DNA of 5,516 nucleotides from an uncultured Spirochaetales bacterium (GCA_945947045.1 CAMEXG010000133.1:1-5516); one strand, 5' to 3'. Shown: positions 1 through 5,350, numbered from the stretch's first letter. Numbers and translations are program-made. Notes: generated by a model from the sequence alone, not told the origin.

Positions 1-122
1 GGCTTGTTTGTGTTGGATACGGGCATCCTTGCTGGTAGCTGCTTTGATGCGAAGATCCTCAAGAAATTCCCAAAGCTGAGACTTGCCATCCTGCGTCTCT
101 CATAGAACTCAACATTATACAT
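1..122 (-). pseudogene. higB: HigB/RelE-type toxin (phage Gp49-like family), N-terminal part, frameshifted and cut by the window edge
   Basis: Read leftwards from an ATG at 122-120, the first eight codons give MYNVEFYE. The frame then breaks. Skipping two bases (97-98) restores a frame that runs open to the window edge: TQDGKSQLWEFLEDL, then RIKAATSKDARIQHKQ. The start (M-Y-x-V-E-F-Y-E-x-x-x-G-x-S), the E-F-L-x-x-L helix and the SKDARIQ segment match what I know of HigB-family mRNA-interferase toxins, which cleave mRNA at the ribosome. The catalytic C-terminal half lies outside the window. The break sits in a TCTCTC run (96-101, plus strand), so slippage of one dinucleotide unit is the simplest cause. 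No good ribosome site precedes the ATG. A higA antitoxin gene would normally follow, left of the window. Family assignment is fairly sure from motif memory; loss of function is inferred. Confidence 0.68.
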
Positions 123-137
123 TAATATATGGTCTCA

Positions 138-161
138 TGAGCAATATTATTCTTTTGCTCA
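138..161. repeat. Short inverted repeat in the higB leader region
   Basis: TGAGCAA (138-144) and TTGCTCA (155-161) form a perfect 7-bp inverted repeat around a 10-base AT-rich loop. It lies between the 168-187 palindrome and the higB start. It could be a second operator half-pair or an mRNA leader hairpin; the sequence does not decide. Confidence 0.45.
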
Positions 162-167
162 AACATA

Positions 168-187
168 TGATAGCATTTATGCTATCA
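168..187. promoter_or_regulatory. Perfect 8+8-bp palindrome, probable HigA-type operator upstream of higB
   Basis: TGATAGCA (168-175), a TTTA spacer and TGCTATCA (180-187) form a perfect palindrome about 45 bases upstream of the higB start on the minus strand. Antitoxins of higBA operons bind such palindromes in their own promoters and repress them. No convincing -35/-10 pair was found around it, so the operator role is inferred from position and symmetry. As an RNA it would also form a hairpin, but it has no T tract of its own on either side that would make it a terminator. Confidence 0.5.
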
Positions 188-212
188 AAAAACAAGAGGA
201 AAAGCCCTCTTG
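187..212 (-). terminator. Intrinsic terminator for leftward transcription
   Basis: On the minus strand the perfect 7-bp stem CAAGAGG/CCTCTTG (212-206 with 199-193) closes a 6-base loop and is followed at once by six Ts (192-187). This is the standard rho-independent layout. It would stop transcripts entering from the right just before the higB operator. The intact minus-strand gene it should serve is missing: only a plus-strand gene fragment lies to the right. It therefore looks left behind by a rearrangement, or acts as an insulator. There is no T tract on the plus strand, so it is one-directional. Confidence 0.72.
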
Positions 213-249
213 CGTTGTGGTTTTATAGCCACCTGACCTGTGACCTTCT

Positions 250-660
250 AGTTGGACCAAAAATCCAATTAGGAGGTTTTTCAAGGACTTGGATCTTGTA
301 GAGCAGCTTGGCTCCGGCATGAACCGTATCCTCCGCTCATATGATAGGAGCATCTTCAGAATCTCTGAACACTTCATCCGTGTGGCTTTTCCTTTTGCCG
401 AATCACCAAATGAGAATGATCCCAGAAACAGGACAGATGAGACTGTGGATGATACTGAAAATGAGACTGTAAATGATACTGTTCAGAAGCGAGTGAAGGA
501 TATCATACGCCGTGTTCCAGCTGCCACGTATCAGTATATCGCAGAGAAGAGCGGTGTCAGCCGTGCAACGGTGGCAAGAGCTATCAAGCATATGGTTGAA
601 GCCGGTGAGATAAAGCGTGAAGGAACGGATAGAAAAGGCAGCTGGCGCATATTGAAATGA
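250..660 (+). pseudogene. C-terminal remnant of a COG2865 (Schlafen AlbA_2-type) ATP-binding regulator
   Basis: The open frame begins after a TGA at 241-243. Family-like sequence starts at about 256 with TKNPIRRFFKDLDLVEQLGS, then GMNRILRSYD and FIRVAFPF. This is the usual end of the HATPase_c_4-like part of COG2865 regulators (full length about 400-500 residues). An acidic linker rich in ETVxDT follows. The C-terminus is a winged-helix DNA-binding domain with YIAEKSGVSRATVARAIKHM as recognition region and GEIKREGTDRKGSWRILK as wing. The AlbA_2 domain and most of the ATPase domain are absent. A TTG at 289 would give a 123-residue protein, but an AGGAGG at 271-276 is the only ribosome-site-like feature and lies inside the homologous region. 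It may encode a stand-alone winged-helix protein, but a 5'-truncated relic is more likely. Confidence 0.75.
437..481 (+). repeat. Imperfect 24-bp tandem repeat in the regulator linker
   Basis: ATGAGACTGT (437-446 and 461-470) and ATGATACTG (449-457 and 473-481) recur with an offset of 24 bases. They encode the in-phase units DETVDDTE and NETVNDTV. Such NDTV-like repeats are common in the linker before the winged helix of this family and expand or contract without changing frame. Confidence 0.7.
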
Positions 661-688
661 GAGTGACTGATGACATGGAGAGATGGCT

Positions 689-778
689 ATGAGTACATAT
701 AAATCACCTTTTGGTATCTGTGGAAGAAGTACTTGCATTGAAGAATGGCAGCGGCTCGGGTATGGGGTACAGCGATAA
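689..778 (+). CDS. Possible 29-residue small protein, unrecognised
   Basis: An ATG at 689 opens a 29-codon frame ending at TAA 776-778. It begins MSTYKSPFGICGRSTCIEEW and ends QRLGYGVQR. A GGAGA (677-681) 7 bases upstream is a fair ribosome site. The frame starts 28 bases after the COG2865 remnant ends. The product has two cysteines seven residues apart and no membrane segment. I recognise no family. It could be a real small protein, the debris of a larger gene, or chance. Confidence 0.2.
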   Translation: MSTYKSPFGICGRSTCIEEWQRLGYGVQR

Positions 779-1248
779 GTATAGGAGTGTTGTGTGACTG
801 TTCTTAACAGTGCACAATACTCTCATGATCAAAGTGTGTTGTCACAATTAGTTGCTTAGTTCCCGAATACCTAATCTATATGTAAAAAGTGGCGAAAACA
901 ATCATATATTTTTGTCAATATGCATTTTTCTGCATTGATAATAACTATTTATAGTATAATAAGATATAAAATCGTGTAAACCCTATTGTGCCACCTTGGC
1001 AAGGATGATCATTAGGTTTTGTCTTAAGTCGTTTTTAATATGGAAATATCAAGTATATGATCCAAGCAAAATTAGAACTATATTTTGCCTCTACTTTTGA
1101 TGACATGTAATGGCTATTTCAATATTCCTTATATCTCATCCCACAAGAAATATAATTGACCCGAAATAAACCCTGGAAATTCTTGCTCCGGGGTGAATTA
1201 ACCAATAAACGGAGGTATTTTAAGTCCTAAATACAGTAATAGACATAT
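779..1248. other. Gene-poor AT-rich stretch with scattered hairpins
   Basis: I find no credible gene on either strand here; the longest ATG-started frames I translated on the plus strand (1057 and 1110) are under 20 codons and resemble nothing known. Besides the hairpin at 785-822 it holds three short structures. ATGCA/TGCAT is at 920-935. A nested stem has AAACCCTA (978-985) pairing with TAGGTTT (1013-1019) around an inner TGCCA/TGGCA stem and ends in four Ts. A 7-bp stem, CCCTGGA/TCCGGGG with one G-U pair, lies near 1172-1196. A TATAAT (955-960) has a TTGATA 14 bases upstream, too close for a normal promoter. A GGAGG (1212-1216) is followed by no start codon. Confidence 0.6.
785..822. repeat. 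Long imperfect inverted repeat (about 17 bp per arm, 3-base loop)
   Basis: GAGTGTTGTGTGACTGTT (785-802) faces AACAGTGCACAATACTC (806-822) across CTT. The arms pair along almost their whole length, with one G-U and one bulged base near the middle. Neither side carries a T tract, so it is not an ordinary intrinsic terminator. A small structured RNA, a relic of a mobile-element end or a protein-binding palindrome are all possible. Confidence 0.6.
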
Positions 1249-1281
1249 TTGGCATTTTAATGTGTTATTTAGATATTAAAA
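1249..1281 (+). promoter_or_regulatory. Probable sigma-70 promoter and autoregulatory operator of hipB
   Basis: TTGGCA (1249-1254) and GATATT (1272-1277) are 17 bases apart, a plausible -35/-10 pair that puts the start about 25 bases before the hipB ATG. The inverted repeat TTTTAAT (1255-1261) / ATTAAAA (1275-1281) spans the spacer and the -10. A third ATTAAAA copy lies at 1297-1303, 22 bases on. HipB-type antitoxins repress their own operon by binding such sites, so this is the expected operator position. The motif is AT-rich and chance pairing cannot be excluded. Confidence 0.45.
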
Positions 1282-1308
1282 AGACAGATAAGGCGTATTA
1301 AAATAGAA

Positions 1309-1635
1309 ATGAAGAAGTCTTACCAGGAATATATCAGCGAATTTGGAAAGAAGATAAAGACCTACAGAATCATGAAGGAGTTATCTCAAGAAGATCTGAG
1401 TGACAAAACTGGCATTTCCAAAAGAAGTATCTCCCGATTGGAGCAGGGGGAGTCTATACAGATGGATAATCTCTTTAAGATTCTGATAGCTCTAGATCTT
1501 GGTGACAACATAGACCTCTTGGTTCCCGATCAGACCAGGAGGCCAAGCTATTATCTGGAGTATTCTGACTCCGGACCCCAGCGAGTCAGAAAGAAGCGTG
1601 TGAAAACAACTTTCAAATGGGGAGATGAATCATGA
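1309..1635 (+). CDS. hipB: HipB-like antitoxin, XRE-family HTH repressor
   Basis: This 108-residue protein has an XRE/Cro-type helix-turn-helix at about residues 13-68: FGKKIKTYRIMKELSQEDLS, then TGISKRSISRLEQGESI and a LFKILIALDLGDNIDLL helix. The basic tail RVRKKRVKTTFKWGDES is the kind seen in HipB antitoxins. Such proteins neutralise the HipA kinase and repress the operon. The TGA overlaps the ATG of the hipA remnant by four bases (ATGA, 1632-1635), the usual hipBA arrangement. The ribosome site is poor (AAGG 17 bases before the ATG), but no better start exists in frame. The gene is complete although its partner is broken, so it may persist as an orphan repressor. Confidence 0.82.
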   Translation: MKKSYQEYISEFGKKIKTYRIMKELSQEDLSDKTGISKRSISRLEQGESIQMDNLFKILIALDLGDNIDLLVPDQTRRPSYYLEYSDSGPQRVRKKRVKTTFKWGDES

Positions 1636-1817
1636 ATACTACTGCAGAGGTTTATCTATGGGGAACAAGAATCGGTATTATTCATCAGGATATAAATAAA
1701 CCTTATTCCAGTTTTGAGTATGATAAATATTAACTCAGAAGCGGAATCGAATTGTCTCCGCTACGTATACCTCTTTGCGGGGCAATCTATGAGTTGTATA
1801 GACAGGGGACCATGTAA
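1632..1817 (+). pseudogene. hipA: HipA toxin kinase, N-terminal remnant with an in-frame stop
   Basis: The frame gives MNTTAEVYLWGTRIGIIHQD, then INKPYSSFEYDKY and a TAA at 1731-1733. The same frame continues LRSGIELSPLRIPLCGAIYE, ending at TAA 1815-1817. The V-Y-L-W-G-x-x-I-G start and the SGIELSPLRIPL strand are those of the HipA N-terminal (couple_hipA) domain, so the first TAA is a nonsense mutation in a formerly continuous gene, for instance from TTA. Homology appears to stop near 1795. The whole kinase domain, about 350 residues with the catalytic Asp and ATP-binding loops, is absent. No functional toxin can be made from this copy. Confidence 0.85.
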
Positions 1818-1907
1818 AAAAACAATCACAAATTAATGTATTCAATTTCATATGGAGTTCTCTCTAGATTACTTTTTGTCCTTATTAGAAGCATGTCAAA
1901 CTCTATT

Positions 1908-1955
1908 CCTATACAGTATAGGAGGGTGTAGATTTTTAATATTGAAAATCCACCC
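1908..1955. repeat. Palindrome and adjoining hairpin upstream of the AT-hook-like gene
   Basis: CCTATA (1908-1913) and TATAGG (1917-1922) form a 6-bp palindrome around CAG. Directly after it, GGGTG (1924-1928) plus GATTTT (1931-1936) pair with AAAATC (1945-1950) plus CACCC (1951-1955), with a 2-base TA bulge. No T tract follows, so this is a poor terminator. It overlaps the -35 of the next promoter and may be an operator. Confidence 0.45.
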
Positions 1956-1969
1956 CTTGGGGCTATATT
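1942..1969 (+). promoter_or_regulatory. Sigma-70-type promoter of the small coiled-coil gene
   Basis: TTGAAA (1942-1947) and TATATT (1964-1969) are separated by 16 bases, each one base from consensus. Transcription would begin near 1976, leaving a leader of about 45 bases with a small TACCT/AGGTA stem (1973-1977, 1988-1992). Confidence 0.55.
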
Positions 1970-2020
1970 GGGTACCTCTTAGACTTTAGGTAATTTTCTA
2001 AAGATAAGGAGGGTACTCTC

Positions 2021-2305
2021 ATGGGAAGACCCAAGGGTTCCAAAAACAAAGTAAAGGCGATTATCTTTACTGGTGACATTGATAATGTCATATCTGATAG
2101 AATCGCTGAGAAAGAATCGTTAAGTGCAGAGACTACTACACTTTCTGAAGAGATGAAGTGTCTAAAGACTGACATTAGAACAAAGAATCGACGGATAAAA
2201 GCCTTGGAGAAAGAGATAACAAAGCTTAAAGAAATGAAAGCTGAAAAAGAAGCTCCAAAGCCTCTTGATATCGATGACGACGCAGTCGTTATTGAAGAAT
2301 CATAA
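2021..2305 (+). CDS. Small AT-hook-like coiled-coil protein
   Basis: The start is set by AAGGAGG (2007-2013) 7 bases before the ATG. The 94-residue product opens with GRPKGSKNK (residues 2-10), an AT-hook-like minor-groove-binding motif of a kind seen at the N-terminus of many small bacterial proteins. After a short linker comes a regular coiled coil at about residues 28-74. One heptad position is L34, L41, L48, K55, L62, L69; the other is M45, I52, I59, I66. The tail (79-94) is acidic (LDIDDDAVVIEES). It probably dimerises and may bind AT-rich DNA, much as nucleoid-associated proteins do; that role is inference and I cannot name a family. It is a single-gene unit with its own promoter and terminator. 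Confidence 0.8.
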   Translation: MGRPKGSKNKVKAIIFTGDIDNVISDRIAEKESLSAETTTLSEEMKCLKTDIRTKNRRIKALEKEITKLKEMKAEKEAPKPLDIDDDAVVIEES

Positions 2306-2323
2306 TCCCCTTACTTATATTTC

Positions 2324-2358
2324 CCCTCATTGGACCATAGAATCCTTTGAGGGTTTTT
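2324..2358 (+). terminator. Intrinsic terminator after the small coiled-coil gene
   Basis: CCCTCA (2324-2329) pairs with TGAGGG (2348-2353), with an inner GGA/TCC extension across a TT/TT mismatch, and is followed by TTTTT (2354-2358). It lies 18 bases after the upstream stop and just beyond the end of the converging cupin gene. Transcripts from the other side would also form the stem but without a T tract. Confidence 0.8.
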
Positions 2359-2361
2359 ATT

Positions 2362-2775
2362 CTAACCTTCTTCCGGATGTTCTTTCTTATATGCCTCTAC
2401 AGCATTCCTGGCTCTATTTGACAAGTCCTCACCAGAAACGGCAGGAGAGAAAATGCATAGGACCTTCAAGAGTTCGTCACCAGTGTTTATTATCTGATGC
2501 ATATCTCCTGGAAGAGCGCAGATCATTGTCATTGGCTCGAAGTCAAATTCTTCATCATTCACAGATGCTTTCCCATGACCTGATAGGCAGAACATGGCTT
2601 CTGTAGAGTCTTGGTGCATGTGGTTATCTACTTTTGCTCCAGGAGCCCATTCTGTCATATGGATTGAGAAGTCTATTGGATCCGAGGCAGTGTCTGTTGT
2701 CATGATAGGTGTCATAACTCTGTTAAAAGGTTCTGGTACTTTTATTCCATTTTTAGCGTCATATTTAAAAAACAT
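2362..2775 (-). CDS. Small single-domain cupin protein
   Basis: This 137-residue protein is one cupin_2 beta-barrel. Motif 1 runs from G46 to G66 (GAKVDNHMHQDSTEAMFCLS then G), giving H52, H54 and E59. Motif 2 is LPGDMHQIIN with H93 and N97. These are the four usual metal ligands, so a bound divalent metal is likely. Small cupins of this type may be isomerases, dioxygenases or ligand sensors, and the sequence does not say which. No signal peptide is present, so it is cytoplasmic. A short helical tail (about residues 116-133) follows the barrel. AGGAGG lies 6 bases before the ATG. It is the second gene of a leftward pair: the upstream gene ends 13 bases before it, and its ribosome site lies in that gap. 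Confidence 0.88.
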   Translation of the reverse strand: MFFKYDAKNGIKVPEPFNRVMTPIMTTDTASDPIDFSIHMTEWAPGAKVDNHMHQDSTEAMFCLSGHGKASVNDEEFDFEPMTMICALPGDMHQIINTGDELLKVLCIFSPAVSGEDLSNRARNAVEAYKKEHPEEG

Positions 2776-2788
2776 ATTCTCCTCCTTT

Positions 2789-3274
2789 TTAGTTGTTGTC
2801 TCTTCTTTCTATTTCATCTTTTGCGTCTATGGCTGTTTCCATTAAATATTTCCCCATGTACTTCTTTTTATGAGGGGATGAAGCAATTGTGATTCTGATT
2901 GGGGCCCCGTCATCAGAATTGACGCACAATACAATTCTATTCCATCTTAACTCGTCTTCTTCTGTCTCTATCACTGCATAATAAGACGAAAGAGGAGAAA
3001 GAAGATGGAACTCATTTTCTGTGACGATGGCGCCAATATTCTCTTTCTTTGATCTACAGATTAGATAGTTGTCGCCGTTATCTGCAACATATTTTGCAGC
3101 AGTATAACTCCCTGCTCCTCCCAAAGATTCTTCATTTTTTAAGAGTATTGACAGCATCCTTGAATATTTAGCCTTGGCTTCCTCTTTTTTCCTTCTTCCT
3201 GTTGTAATGAATCTAATGTTTAGGAGGGTAATCGGTATGATGATGACTATTAGTACTATCTGCAGAATGGTCAT
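2789..3274 (-). CDS. Membrane-anchored protein of unknown function
   Basis: I do not recognise the family. The 161-residue product begins with one hydrophobic segment (about residues 3-23, rich in I, V and L) followed by a basic stretch (GRRKKEEAKAK). The positive-inside rule suggests that the C-terminal part faces the cytoplasm. The remainder, about 130 residues, alternates short strand-like stretches (NYLICRSKKENIGAIV, YYAVIETEE, NRIVLCV, PIRITIASS) and ends in a charged helix (YLMETAIDAKDEIERRD). This looks like a small beta-rich domain. AAGGAAG about 8 bases before the ATG is a fair ribosome site. It is the first gene of an operon with the cupin and is divergent from the sigma-54 activator gene. 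Confidence 0.75.
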   Translation of the reverse strand: MTILQIVLIVIIIPITLLNIRFITTGRRKKEEAKAKYSRMLSILLKNEESLGGAGSYTAAKYVADNGDNYLICRSKKENIGAIVTENEFHLLSPLSSYYAVIETEEDELRWNRIVLCVNSDDGAPIRITIASSPHKKKYMGKYLMETAIDAKDEIERRDNN

Positions 3275-3308
3275 ATTTTTTGCTTCCTTTTCTTTTATAT
3301 TACACTAA

Positions 3309-3329
3309 AATCGTATATTGTATACGATT
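3309..3329. promoter_or_regulatory. Perfect 9+9-bp palindrome in the divergent intergenic region
   Basis: AATCGTATA (3309-3317) and TATACGATT (3321-3329) are perfect inverted arms around TTG. The site lies 35 bases upstream of the leftward membrane-protein gene and 55 bases upstream of the activator gene, so a bound protein could control both. The GTATAC-centred shape resembles operators of GntR/FCD-type repressors, but no such gene is in the window. A terminator is less likely because the stem is AT-rich and the T tract after it is broken. Confidence 0.6.
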
Positions 3330-3370
3330 ATTATTTTTGACTTTAGAGAAAGTGTCGTGCAAGATAAATG

Positions 3371-3386
3371 AGGAGGAAGCCTTTTG
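3371..3386 (+). promoter_or_regulatory. Ribosome binding site that fixes a TTG start
   Basis: AGGAGG (3371-3376, within GAGGAGG) is 7 bases before TTG 3384-3386. It supports the TTG start of the activator, for which there is no better-placed ATG in frame. Confidence 0.75.
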
Positions 3387-5252
3387 TTTACCATTGAATT
3401 CATTCTTCCCTATACAAACTTAGGACCTGCAGTAGAACAAGCCTTTAATGAGCATCCAAAGAAAAACGAGATGTCTTGCAGAATGCTGTTTATCGCCCAT
3501 TCCAGAGTCAAGAGTTCGGAAATCAGAGGCGATATCATTATAGCCCGTGGTCTTACTGCTACTTTTCTAAATAGAATGCTTAAAGGCTCGTTTACTGTGG
3601 TTGAAATCCCCATGACAGGCTACGATATTCTTAGGGCGATTAATATCGCCCAAACCAAGTATAAGGAATCTGACATGGCCATAATTGCAACGGAAAATGC
3701 AATCTATGGCTTTGAAGAAGATATACAAGAGCTATTTCCCCATGTAAAAGCCTATGAAATATCATTCGATTCTGATATCGCCGCCGTCATAAAAAAGGCG
3801 GTCAAGGAAGGTGCGAAGGTAATAGTCGGAGGAAACGAAGTCGTCACAACTGCCATTGACCTAGGATATAAAGGCGTAAGAATCGAGACGGGAAGACAGG
3901 GGATAAGACAGGCTATAGATGAAGCATGGAAGATACATACATCTAAGCTTGAAGAAGAACTTAGAGGTTCGAGGTTAAATGCTGTCATCGAAAATATCGA
4001 GGAAGGTATTCTTGCCTGTAATAAGGAAAAGGAAGTTACTGTATGTAACGCCTATGCCCAAGGCTTATTGGGTAAGCCTATGTCCGGCATCATCGGCAAG
4101 AACCTCTCTGAGATTCATCCTGATTTAGATAAAGTGCCTTTCGAGTCGTTAAAAAAGAATGAGACATGCTACTTTATAAACATAAACGGAACCAGAACTG
4201 TGGTGAACCGAATCCCTGTTTTGGTTGATGGAGAGTTCGGCTCTGGTACCATTGTCCTTCAAAAACTATCTTCTATTGAGAAGATGAAGGCTGAAAGTAT
4301 GATCAGCGCCAATTCCAAAGGTTTGGTCGCCAGCCATACTTTCAAAGACATTATAGGGGAGAGTAAAGCTATGCTTAGAACAAAGAGCCTTGCCCTCAAC
4401 TACTCTAGAGTAAATGCAAATGTACTTCTCTTGGGAGAGACCGGGACTGGAAAGGAGTTATTTGCCCAAAGTATACATAACGCCAGTAGCAGAAAGTCAA
4501 ATCCATTTGTTGCCATAAACTGTGCGGCACTCCCTGAGTCGTTGCTTGAGAGTGAGTTGTTCGGATATGCAGAGGGTGCTTTCACCGGTGCTTTGAGAGG
4601 CGGTAAACCAGGGCTCTTTGAACTAGCCGACAAGGGTACAATCTTTCTTGATGAAATCAGTGAGATGAGTTTTTCACTGCAAGGACGACTTCTTAGAGTA
4701 TTGGCTGAACGATCTATAAGGCGTATCGGTCATGATAAAGTCATTCCCATAGACGTAAGAATAATAGCTGCAAGTAACCAGGACTTGGAGAGACTGGTGG
4801 AAGAGAAGAAGTTCAGGGAGGATTTGTTTTATAGACTCGATGTACTTCGCCTTACTATCCCTCCACTTAGATCAAGGAAGGAAGATATTCCAGCTCTTGT
4901 GGAGAACTATATTTCTCACTATGACCAAAAGAACGGTATGCATAAGCATATGATAGACCCTGACATCTTCCCTCTACTTGAAAAGCGAAATTGGCCGGGG
5001 AACGTAAGGCAGCTGAGAAATCTATGTGAAAGACTATCTGCCATCGTATCGGACTCTCTCATATCCCAGGATGCAATCGAGATGTGTCTTCCTGAAGAGA
5101 ATACAGAAAGTTTCTCCTCAGAAAAAAGCGAAAAAGAAGTAATCGAAGAAGTTCTCAAGAAATATAAAGGGAACAAGAGCAAAGCGGCAGTCGCCCTGAA
5201 TATTGATAGAACTACGCTGTACAGAAAAATGAAGAATCTTAATATTATGTAG
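3384..5252 (+). CDS. Sigma-54-dependent activator with PrpR_N sensor, PAS, AAA+ and Fis-type HTH domains
   Basis: The 622-residue protein activates sigma-54 RNA polymerase by ATP hydrolysis. The N-terminal part (about 10-185) resembles PrpR_N, a periplasmic-binding-like sensor of small metabolites such as 2-methylcitrate in PrpR. A PAS-like region follows (about 195-305, from LNAVIENIEEGILACNKEKE). The AAA+ domain (about 319-560) has Walker A GETGTGKE (351-358), the sigma-54-contacting loop GAFTGA (398-403), Walker B GTIFLDE (418-424), arginine-finger region FREDLFYRLD (477-486) and sensor II WPGNVRQL (537-544). The C-terminal Fis-type HTH is at about 597-617 (NKSKAAVALNIDRTTLYRKM). All catalytic motifs are intact. 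No phosphoacceptor domain is seen, so control is likely by ligand. The transport gene after it has a sigma-54 promoter, making it the probable target. The ligand is unknown, so I do not call it PrpR itself. Confidence 0.95.
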   Translation: MFTIEFILPYTNLGPAVEQAFNEHPKKNEMSCRMLFIAHSRVKSSEIRGDIIIARGLTATFLNRMLKGSFTVVEIPMTGYDILRAINIAQTKYKESDMAIIATENAIYGFEEDIQELFPHVKAYEISFDSDIAAVIKKAVKEGAKVIVGGNEVVTTAIDLGYKGVRIETGRQGIRQAIDEAWKIHTSKLEEELRGSRLNAVIENIEEGILACNKEKEVTVCNAYAQGLLGKPMSGIIGKNLSEIHPDLDKVPFESLKKNETCYFININGTRTVVNRIPVLVDGEFGSGTIVLQKLSSIEKMKAESMISANSKGLVASHTFKDIIGESKAMLRTKSLALNYSRVNANVLLLGETGTGKELFAQSIHNASSRKSNPFVAINCAALPESLLESELFGYAEGAFTGALRGGKPGLFELADKGTIFLDEISEMSFSLQGRLLRVLAERSIRRIGHDKVIPIDVRIIAASNQDLERLVEEKKFREDLFYRLDVLRLTIPPLRSRKEDIPALVENYISHYDQKNGMHKHMIDPDIFPLLEKRNWPGNVRQLRNLCERLSAIVSDSLISQDAIEMCLPEENTESFSSEKSEKEVIEEVLKKYKGNKSKAAVALNIDRTTLYRKMKNLNIM

Positions 5253-5311
5253 CAATGCAACAACAATACCACACATTATGCAACATTATATAGGTTTCTG
5301 GTTGTTGCTAC
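5249..5311 (+). promoter_or_regulatory. Candidate enhancer: repeated GCAAC/GTTGC half-sites
   Basis: GCAACAAC (5257-5264) and GTTGTTGC (5301-5308) are a perfect 8-bp inverted pair. ATGCAACA occurs twice (5255-5262 and 5278-5285), 23 bases or about two helical turns apart. GTAGCAA (5249-5255) also mirrors TTGCTAC (5305-5311), reaching into the activator stop codon. The sites lie about 70-120 bases upstream of the predicted sigma-54 start, the normal place for activator binding. A transcript hairpin is possible, but no T tract follows, so it is not a clear terminator. Confidence 0.55.
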
Positions 5312-5350
5312 TAAGGTAAAAATAGGGGTGCTAAACTGGTAAAATAAGTT

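Noticed and set aside
1..105. Plus-strand open frame ending at TAG 103-105 (as a C-terminal gene end)
   Set aside because: The translation resembles nothing I know, while the opposite strand shows a clear HigB-like sequence.
83..301. Plus-strand frame of 72 codons
   Set aside because: It crosses the hairpin block and the COG2865 junction, lacks a ribosome site and has no family-like sequence.
403..738. Minus-strand frame of 111 codons
   Set aside because: It lies antisense to the COG2865 remnant and is rich in I, S and L, a typical antisense composition.
935..960. Possible promoter TTGATA with TATAAT
   Set aside because: The 14-base spacing is too short and no gene follows within 300 bases.
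2265..2606. Plus-strand frame of 113 codons
   Set aside because: It overlaps the end of the small coiled-coil gene, runs through its terminator and is antisense to the cupin motifs.
3347..3369. Possible promoter TTGACT with CAAGAT for the activator gene
   Set aside because: The -10 is poor and the implied start would fall on or next to the ribosome site.
4919..5272. Minus-strand frame of 117 codons
   Set aside because: It is antisense to the AAA+ and HTH end of the activator, which has intact motifs.
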